A stretch of 11,194 nucleotides of DNA from Microcaldota archaeon (GTDB taxonomy: Archaea > Micrarchaeota > Micrarchaeia > Micrarchaeales > CABMGC01), in assembly GCA_027340645.1 (NCBI GenBank), contig DAHWQN010000012.1:1-11194 (forward strand). Direction: 5' to 3'. Shown piece by piece: positions 6,692 to 11,194 of this stretch. Below the pieces are notes generated by a model. It was given only the letters and a program-made list of their open reading frames with translations. It did not search any database and had not been told where the DNA came from. Numbering within the stretch: the first letter of the stretch is position 1; each line of letters begins with the position of its first letter. The position numbers and the translations under genes were made by a program.

Positions 6692-6720
6692 CTAAAGCCC
6701 TTTGTATTAAAGGAATTTAG
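6692..6720. repeat. 29-base imperfect palindrome before thrS
   Basis: Two nested pairs of arms share one centre (6706): CTAAA 6692-6696 with TTTAG 6716-6720, and CCTTT 6699-6703 with AAAGG 6709-6713, spacer GTATT. Only two positions between the arms fail to match, one of which could be a G-U wobble in thrS-sense RNA. The repeat ends 8 bases before the thrS ATG and contains a TATA-like element. It may be an operator or, if transcription starts further upstream, a leader hairpin. Confidence 0.6.
6703..6712 (-). promoter_or_regulatory. Probable TATA box of thrS
   Basis: Minus-strand CTTTAATACA ends 20-21 bases before the thrS ATG at 6683, fitting a leaderless transcript. A stronger, nearly symmetric TATA at 6754-6766 could instead start thrS near 6733 with a leader of about 50 bases. 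Confidence 0.4.
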
Positions 6721-6753
6721 TCTTTTTGTTTTAAAGTTTGACAACAACGCAAG

Positions 6754-6766
6754 GCTTATATATTTA
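6754..6766 (+). promoter_or_regulatory. TATA box of the RHH-cysDN operon
   Basis: GCTTATATATTTA is the best TATA match in the 121-base divergent spacer. Rightward use would place the transcription start near 6786-6790 and a short leader before the ATG at 6805. A weaker TATA-like ATTAAAATAC at 6777-6786 lies 19 bases before that ATG and is an alternative that would give a leaderless mRNA. The strong box is nearly symmetric and may also serve thrS. Confidence 0.55.
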
Positions 6767-6790
6767 ATGTGCTTACATTAAAATACATTA
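6763..6790 (+). promoter_or_regulatory. Putative operator: three ACATTA half-sites, 10-base period
   Basis: An 8-base perfect inverted repeat (TTTAATGT 6763-6770, ACATTAAA 6775-6782, spacer GCTT) is followed by a further TACATTA at 6784-6790, a direct repeat of 6774-6780. The hexamer ACATTA (inverted in the first copy) thus occupies 6765-6770, 6775-6780 and 6785-6790 at exact 10-base steps. It overlaps the end of the TATA box and the expected transcription start, the place for a repressor. The first gene downstream encodes a ribbon-helix-helix protein, a class that binds short phased repeats. Confidence 0.6.
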
Positions 6791-6804
6791 TAATAGATGT
6801 GTTC

Positions 6805-7032
6805 ATGAAGGAAAAACGATCGGGCAAGGCAATAAGGAAGTACACCACCATAACCATACCACAGCCGTTATTTGACAGCATAGGTAGATACATAGAAGAT
6901 ACAGGTTTCTCATCGGTTTCTGACTGGGTAACCTTTATTCTTCGGGAGACTATGATAGAAATGAACAACAAGGACAAGAAGACGAAGAGCGCTGTGATAG
7001 AAAAGCTTGAAGCCTTAGGGTACACAGGTTGA
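6805..7032 (+). CDS. Ribbon-helix-helix (CopG/Arc-like) transcription regulator
   Basis: A 75-residue DNA-binding protein. The basic N-terminus leads into the ribbon strand RKYTTITIPQPLFDSI (11-26), the first helix (about 21-33) and a second helix after the GFSSVSD turn (34-50: WVTFILRETM), the standard RHH layout in which a dimer inserts its strand pair into the major groove. A charged linker and a short C-terminal tail, KLEALGYTG, follow. I chose ATG 6805 because GTG 6769 lies in the promoter and would precede the transcription start; GTG 6799 is a minor alternative. It is the first gene of the cysDN operon and probably represses its own promoter through the half-sites at 6765-6790. The signal it senses is not visible. 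Confidence 0.85.
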   Translation: MKEKRSGKAIRKYTTITIPQPLFDSIGRYIEDTGFSSVSDWVTFILRETMIEMNNKDKKTKSAVIEKLEALGYTG

Positions 7033-7058
7033 TCTGCAAGAATGCTTAATGTGATACA

Positions 7059-7361
7059 ATGGTAGATAATTCAGAGGTTAAAAAAGCTGCTGATGCGCTT
7101 TGGAAAGAGCAGAATGAAGACAATTGGAAGGCGTTTGCGAAAGCGCTTAAGGACAGCAATGCGGAGTACTATAAAATAGTGTTTGCGAATGAAGGCAAAC
7201 TAAACAGGATGCAGGACCTTACAAAGTCATATGCTGAGATTTATGATGCCAAATACCATCAGATAACAAAGATCCCCATAGTGAGAAACGAGGGTAAAAA
7301 AGTACGCGGCGCTACAATATATCTGGTAGGATTGCAGGTGTCTAATAGGGTGAATGAATGA
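7059..7361 (+). CDS. 100-residue protein of unknown function coupled to cysD
   Basis: I do not recognise this protein. It is soluble-looking and charged, without signal peptide or membrane segment and without cysteines. The first 65 residues look helical and rich in Lys, Ala and aromatic residues (ALWKEQNEDNWKAFAKALKD at 13-32, then a YAEIYDAKYHQI helix); the end is probably beta (KKVRGATIYLVGLQVSNRV, 80-98). A partial Shine-Dalgarno match, GTGAT, lies 3 bases before the ATG. Its last codons overlap the cysD start by four bases (ATGA), so the two are translationally coupled, which suggests work with CysD or its product. It lies 26 bases after the RHH gene. Function is not inferable beyond this. 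Confidence 0.8.
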   Translation: MVDNSEVKKAADALWKEQNEDNWKAFAKALKDSNAEYYKIVFANEGKLNRMQDLTKSYAEIYDAKYHQITKIPIVRNEGKKVRGATIYLVGLQVSNRVNE

Positions 7362-8146
7362 TAAAACAGGACCTAAATGCATTGGAAGAAAAAAGCATAT
7401 ACATAATACGCGAAGCGAAGCTAAAGTTCAAGAATATTGCAGCTCTTTGGAGCATGGGAAAAGACTCCACAACTATGCTGGCGCTTGCGAGGAAGGCCTT
7501 CCTTGGCAAGGTTCCATTCCCAGTAATACACATAGACAACAGCATAGATTTCCCAGAGACATACAAATTCAGGCAGGATCTTGCAAAGGAATGGAATCTC
7601 GATTTGATTGTTGCGCAGAGCGAGATAAAACCTGACCTTGTCGGGTCTGCATGCTGCGGAAAGAACAAGCCAGAGACGCTGAAGAAGGTAATGGATGAAC
7701 ATGGATTCGACGCCCTTATAGTTTCCATACGGAGGGACGAACATGGAGTGAGGGCCAAAGAGCGCTATTTCTCAGAGCGGGACAAGGATTTCAAGTGGGA
7801 CTACAAGAACCAGGCAGCGGAATTGTGGGACAACTACTCGTCAAAGCTCGATAAGAAAGGGCATATAAGAGTGCACCCATTGCTGGACTGGAATGAGATA
7901 GACATATGGAGTTATATAAAGCAGGAGAACATACCAGTAAATCCTCTTTACTTCTCAAGAAATGGATATCGTTATAGGAGTTTAGGTTGCACGCACTGCA
8001 CAGTTCCGTTGAGGTCTGAAGCAAAAACTATTGATGATATAATAAGCGAGCTTGAAACGACTGTTGATGAGGAAAGGTCTGGCAGAAGCATGGACAAGGA
8101 GCGGGAGATGGTCATGCAACGCTTAAGGTCACTAGGATACATGTAG
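7358..8146 (+). CDS. cysD: Sulfate adenylyltransferase small subunit
   Basis: ATP-pyrophosphatase-fold subunit of ATP sulfurylase, making adenosine 5'-phosphosulfate (APS) from ATP and sulfate with CysN. The PP-loop is SMGKDST (32-38), with HIDNSIDFPE (58-67), IRRDEHGVRAKERYFSERD (124-142) and the CysD-typical WDYKNQAAELWD (147-158), HPLLDWNEIDIWSYI (173-187), GYRYRSLGCTHCT (203-215) and EERSGRSMDKE (238-248). These favour CysD over PAPS/APS reductase; the reductase catalytic C-terminal motif ECG-I/L-H is absent. Unusually it has Cys99-Cys100 and Cys211-x-x-Cys214, a CC plus CxxC arrangement like that holding the iron-sulfur cluster in APS reductases. At 262 residues it is shorter than E. coli CysD (about 302). 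It is coupled to the upstream gene and lies 8 bases before cysN. Confidence 0.9.
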   Translation: MIKQDLNALEEKSIYIIREAKLKFKNIAALWSMGKDSTTMLALARKAFLGKVPFPVIHIDNSIDFPETYKFRQDLAKEWNLDLIVAQSEIKPDLVGSACCGKNKPETLKKVMDEHGFDALIVSIRRDEHGVRAKERYFSERDKDFKWDYKNQAAELWDNYSSKLDKKGHIRVHPLLDWNEIDIWSYIKQENIPVNPLYFSRNGYRYRSLGCTHCTVPLRSEAKTIDDIISELETTVDEERSGRSMDKEREMVMQRLRSLGYM

Positions 8147-8154
8147 GCGTCTTC

Positions 8155-9378
8155 ATGATTGTAAAAACTGTTGCTTTGCTAGGCCATAAAGACCACGGAA
8201 AGTCTACCTTGATAGGAAGCATGCTAATGCAGACAGGCGCAGCTACGCAAGTAAGGATAAAGGAGGCTGAAGCGTACAGCAAGAAATTGGGCAAGCCATT
8301 TGAGCCTGCATTCATACTGGACAGCTTTCACGAGGAAAGGGAGCAGGGAATGACCTATGATACCACAAGGGCTCAGATAAAATACAAGGACATCGCCTTC
8401 TCTCTTATAGATGTGCCAGGACATGAGGAGCTTATAAAGAACATGATAAGCGGCGCTTCTTATGGCGAGCTTGCTGTTCTTCTTGTTTCAGCGAAGAGTG
8501 ATGAAGGCATACGCGACCAGACAAAAAGGCATCTTTTTGTATCGAGAATGCTTGGAATAGAACGGCTTGTCGTTGCAGTGAACAAGATGGATAGTGTAGA
8601 GTATGATGAATCGGTATTCAACAATATAAAGAATGGGCTTATAGGATTCATAAACAGGATAGGCTTTCGTAAGGAGGATGTGGATTTTGTTCCGATATCT
8701 GCTTACAACGGCGAGAACCTTGTTGAAAAAAGCAGGAATATGCCGTGGTATAAAGGCAGCACATTGATTGATGCTATATATGGTAGTTTTGAAAATGCTC
8801 GGGAGAACTACAGCAGTGGCGCGCTGAGGATAGTTGTGCAGGGGGTAATAGATCAGGAGAGAAAAATAATCGCCGGTAGGATTATCAGTGGCAGGCTAGA
8901 GATAAGCGATAGAGTAGACGTCCTTCCAATTGGAAAGAGTGCGACTGTTAAAGAGATTATAGTAAAGGGCAAGAGTATCGACGCTGCAGAAGTAGGGGAG
9001 AACATAGCGATAACCTTGGACAACGATATTGGTTCCGAAATGAGAGGCAATATTATATCTAAAGTAGGCAGCGGACCGCGTGTAACAGACACTGTAAACG
9101 CAAAGGTTTTCGTTACAGGAAGTATAGGCAATAAACCAAGTGTCAAGTTCAATGGAATCGACGTAGGGTGCAAGGGCATATCCGTACTCGACGTAATAGA
9201 CACTACAACCGGTGAGAAGACAGAAGGCAAGGACGCGGAGGCATTGAATGCTATAGATGCAAAAATCACATTTGACAGGAAGCTTCCTGTAGAAAATTAC
9301 ACTGTTTTGAAGGAGCTTGGGCGGTTCGTTCTTTATAGTGCAGGAGAATTTGCAGGCATTGGCATAATAGAAGATTAA
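8155..9378 (+). CDS. cysN: Sulfate adenylyltransferase large subunit, GTPase
   Basis: Translation-factor-type GTPase whose GTP hydrolysis drives the unfavourable formation of APS by CysD. All G motifs are present: GHKDHGKST (10-18), the switch I stretch FILDSFHEEREQGMTYDTTR (53-72), DVPGH (86-90), NKMD (143-146) and SAYNG (182-186). Two beta-barrel domains follow (about 220-300 and 310-405), as in CysN and EF-Tu/EF-1A. The FILDS-x-x-EER context and position directly after cysD identify it as CysN rather than an elongation factor. At 407 residues it is shorter than E. coli CysN (about 475) and has no fused APS kinase domain. The gap to cysD is 8 bases and to the glycosyltransferase one base. 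Confidence 0.92.
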   Translation: MIVKTVALLGHKDHGKSTLIGSMLMQTGAATQVRIKEAEAYSKKLGKPFEPAFILDSFHEEREQGMTYDTTRAQIKYKDIAFSLIDVPGHEELIKNMISGASYGELAVLLVSAKSDEGIRDQTKRHLFVSRMLGIERLVVAVNKMDSVEYDESVFNNIKNGLIGFINRIGFRKEDVDFVPISAYNGENLVEKSRNMPWYKGSTLIDAIYGSFENARENYSSGALRIVVQGVIDQERKIIAGRIISGRLEISDRVDVLPIGKSATVKEIIVKGKSIDAAEVGENIAITLDNDIGSEMRGNIISKVGSGPRVTDTVNAKVFVTGSIGNKPSVKFNGIDVGCKGISVLDVIDTTTGEKTEGKDAEALNAIDAKITFDRKLPVENYTVLKELGRFVLYSAGEFAGIGIIED

Positions 9379-9379
9379 C

Positions 9380-10435
9380 ATGAAAAACGACAAAGTTCTT
9401 CTAGTTTCAAAGGAATTTGATTATGGAAAGGACGGCATAGGAGTTGTTTCAAGAGAAACATACAATAAATTGGTTGAGATACGGCCTTCGACAAAGAAGT
9501 TATCTCTTAAGGATTATGCAGGCAAGTTCAGAAATCCGATACTGCAGGGAGTCGGAAAGGTCTTTGAAGGAAGGGCCCTGGCAGAGGTCATGCGAATAAA
9601 GCCGGACATAATACACGCTATGGCCCCAGACCATGCGTCATTGCTTAATGCGGACATTAAGACAAAAATAGTTACATGGCATGATATGATACTTTTAGGC
9701 AGAACCAAGGAAAAAGGCCTTTTAGGGTACAAATACAAGACTAAGATGAGGCTATGGAAGAAGGCGCATGAAAATGCAGATATAATAATAGACGTTAGCA
9801 AGGAAACAGGAAGGCATAGGGAGAAATATTTTGGAAAAAAGCCAAGCTACGTAGTGAACAATGGCATTTCCGATGCTTTTCTTCGAACGGACATATGGAA
9901 TGGAAAAAGGGATGGCTTCGTTTATGTTGGAGCTATAGAGTATGCAAGCAAGAACATAAACAGTCTTGTAAAATTCATACATAAATACAACAGTGTTTAT
10001 GATGAGAAGCAGAAGTTGAATATTTTCACTGCAACAAGGAATCCACAAGCCGTGATTGAGAGTATAGCGCGCGTTGAAGGATTGAAAAACGTCGATGACA
10101 TTATATCAGTGATAGGAAATGCATCTGATATTGAAATTGCTGAAAGAATAAGGAAATCAGTAGCACTTGTCAATTTGGCATTAGAAGAGGGATTTGGAAT
10201 AACAATATTATCTGCACAGGCATGCGGCACTCCATCGATAGTGCTGAGGGGTGCGGATATACCGGAAGTTGTTTCAAGAAATGCCATAAAATGTTCAATG
10301 GAAGAGCTAGGAGAGAAGGCTCATGGACTTTACATCAGACAGTCGCCATTAGAAAACAGAAAAATCAAGTATGCACGTAGTTTCACATGGAAACGCGCTG
10401 CAGAGAAAATTAATTCTATTTATGACAAGGCATAA
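9380..10435 (+). CDS. GT4-like glycosyltransferase
   Basis: GT-B fold glycosyltransferase of the GT4/GT1 type, 351 residues, cytoplasmic or peripheral on the membrane. The N-terminal domain shows KPDIIHAMAPDHA (74-86), TWHDM (99-103) and ADIIIDVSKETG (133-144); the C-terminal nucleotide-sugar domain shows VVNNGI (158-163), FVYVGAIEYASKNINSLV (180-197) and LEEGFGITILSAQACGTPSI (268-287) followed by GADIPEVV (291-298). In the EX7E signature the first Glu (270) is kept but the second is Ser278. Donor and acceptor cannot be read from sequence. It starts one base after the cysN stop, the last gene of the operon, which links sulfate activation to glycan synthesis. Confidence 0.9.
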   Translation: MKNDKVLLVSKEFDYGKDGIGVVSRETYNKLVEIRPSTKKLSLKDYAGKFRNPILQGVGKVFEGRALAEVMRIKPDIIHAMAPDHASLLNADIKTKIVTWHDMILLGRTKEKGLLGYKYKTKMRLWKKAHENADIIIDVSKETGRHREKYFGKKPSYVVNNGISDAFLRTDIWNGKRDGFVYVGAIEYASKNINSLVKFIHKYNSVYDEKQKLNIFTATRNPQAVIESIARVEGLKNVDDIISVIGNASDIEIAERIRKSVALVNLALEEGFGITILSAQACGTPSIVLRGADIPEVVSRNAIKCSMEELGEKAHGLYIRQSPLENRKIKYARSFTWKRAAEKINSIYDKA

Positions 10436-10437
10436 TC

Positions 10438-11194
10438 CTACTTGAGGATACGGACTATTTCCTTTTCGTGCGCCTTTATCTTTGCAGGATCTATGCTATC
10501 TTTCATTGATATATTTGCTGGAATTCCAAAACTTTCCGCTTTTGCCTTTCCAGATGAAAAACGTTCCAGGGCACCTGCCTTTGAGCTTATCACATCAAGA
10601 ACAAGATTTTTTATTCCGACAAGCGAGCTATATCCATTCTCATTAATTGGTTTGGATTTATACGGAAGTTTCACTGCAAATGGTATTTTTATCATTTCAT
10701 CATGCAGCATCGTGCCATGGCCTATAAAGCCGTGTTCATTAAACTCCTGGCCGTGATCGCTGGTAACTATTATAAGCTGATCATCGCCGTATCTATCTAT
10801 CATGCTCTTTACAATTTCTGCAGCATAGCGATACGCCTTCAGTGAGGCACCATCGTAAAGCCTTTTCCATTGCTCAATGAGCTTTTCTTCTACGGGCTTT
10901 TTTTGGAATGGCGTAGACCAGTTCATGTCCATGCCCTTTTTCCCTATATAAGGATCGTGCGCTTCCATGAGGTTAACAAACAGGAAGTACTGCTTTTTGA
11001 AGTCCATGCCTTTGACCAGTTTTACTGAGTTCTTGCCACCTTTCTCTATTGGCCATCCATCAATCAGCTTTGCCCTTGCCTTCTTGAGAAATGCTTTTGG
11101 CGTAAGCGTCAGTGCACTCCCCGCAGCCTCAAAGAAAAGGTTCGGATCTTCCTTGAGCATTGCATGCGATAGCTTTATGATATCATTACCGTAT
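10438..11194 (-). CDS. Sulfatase-like (alkaline phosphatase superfamily) protein, 5' end missing
   Basis: The C-terminal 251 residues are in the window; the frame stays open past the right edge, so an internal ATG at 11160 is not the true start. Sulfatase marks, numbered from that ATG, are FLFVNLMEAHDPYIG (59-73), a His used at the metal/substrate site, and IIVTSDHGQEFNEHGFIGHGTMLHDEMIKIPFAVKLP (130-166) with the metal-binding Asp-His. The N-terminal part that would carry the catalytic Cys or Ser is outside, so a true sulfatase cannot be told from a phosphoglycerol or phosphoethanolamine transferase relative. No membrane segment is in the visible part. It converges on the glycosyltransferase with only two bases between stops. 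Confidence 0.85.
   Translation of the reverse strand, partial: YGNDIIKLSHAMLKEDPNLFFEAAGSALTLTPKAFLKKARAKLIDGWPIEKGGKNSVKLVKGMDFKKQYFLFVNLMEAHDPYIGKKGMDMNWSTPFQKKPVEEKLIEQWKRLYDGASLKAYRYAAEIVKSMIDRYGDDQLIIVTSDHGQEFNEHGFIGHGTMLHDEMIKIPFAVKLPYKSKPINENGYSSLVGIKNLVLDVISSKAGALERFSSGKAKAESFGIPANISMKDSIDPAKIKAHEKEIVRILK

Noticed and set aside
6692..6733. Hairpin followed by a T-rich run on the plus strand, resembling an intrinsic terminator
   Set aside because: No plus-strand gene lies upstream for it to end; the palindrome is better considered with the thrS promoter.
6769..6804. GTG start adding 12 residues to the RHH regulator
   Set aside because: The extension falls in the promoter and operator repeats and would start before the predicted transcript.
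7342..7758. 138-codon minus-strand open frame over cysD
   Set aside because: It is antisense to clear CysD motifs and has no independent support.
8155..9378. Elongation factor EF-1A/SelB instead of CysN
   Set aside because: It directly follows cysD and shows the CysN-like FILDS-x-x-EER context; no selenocysteine machinery is seen.
8896..9393. 165-codon minus-strand open frame within cysN
   Set aside because: Its product is a tyrosine- and cysteine-rich shadow of cysN codons with no recognisable motif.

Overview
The window is archaeal, moderately AT-rich chromosomal DNA packed almost without gaps. The archaeal assignment rests on ribosomal protein S8e, a threonyl-tRNA synthetase with the archaeal-type N-terminal editing domain, a Cgi121-like KEOPS subunit, a short XPF/ERCC4 nuclease without a helicase, heavy use of ATA and AGG/AGA codons, and TATA boxes about 20-23 bases before start codons that imply leaderless mRNAs. 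The lineage cannot be fixed from the sequence alone. A DPANN archaeon (for example Micrarchaeota-like) or a Thermoplasmata relative is plausible, but that is inference. No tRNA, rRNA, CRISPR array, insertion sequence or convincing terminator was seen, and no gene-free stretch exceeds about 125 bases.

Layout. The left edge carries the first codons of a minus-strand gene with a good TATA box. Next, all on the minus strand, come ornithine carbamoyltransferase (own TATA box) and an S8e, small unknown protein, nucleotidyltransferase operon. A Cgi121-like gene runs on the plus strand from a very short divergent spacer. A second minus-strand block is headed by threonyl-tRNA synthetase, followed by the ERCC4 nuclease, a DUF47/PhoU-like protein and a PiT-type phosphate permease. 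DUF47 and PiT are the usual partner pair for low-affinity phosphate uptake.

The right third is the most unusual part. A plus-strand operon, with junctions from a 4-base overlap to a 26-base gap, encodes a ribbon-helix-helix regulator, a 100-residue unknown protein, CysD and CysN (the two subunits of GTP-driven ATP sulfurylase) and a GT4-like glycosyltransferase. A sulfatase-like protein converges on its end with a 2-base gap and runs off the window. APS kinase, PAPS reductase and sulfotransferase genes are absent from the window. Sulfate activation next to a glycosyltransferase and a sulfatase-like enzyme suggests activated sulfate for modifying a surface glycan rather than, or as well as, assimilation; this is inference.

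The promoter of that operon holds three copies of a hexamer (ACATTA, the first inverted) at exact 10-base steps across the core promoter, a likely operator for the regulator encoded just downstream. A separate 29-base imperfect palindrome lies just upstream of the threonyl-tRNA synthetase start.
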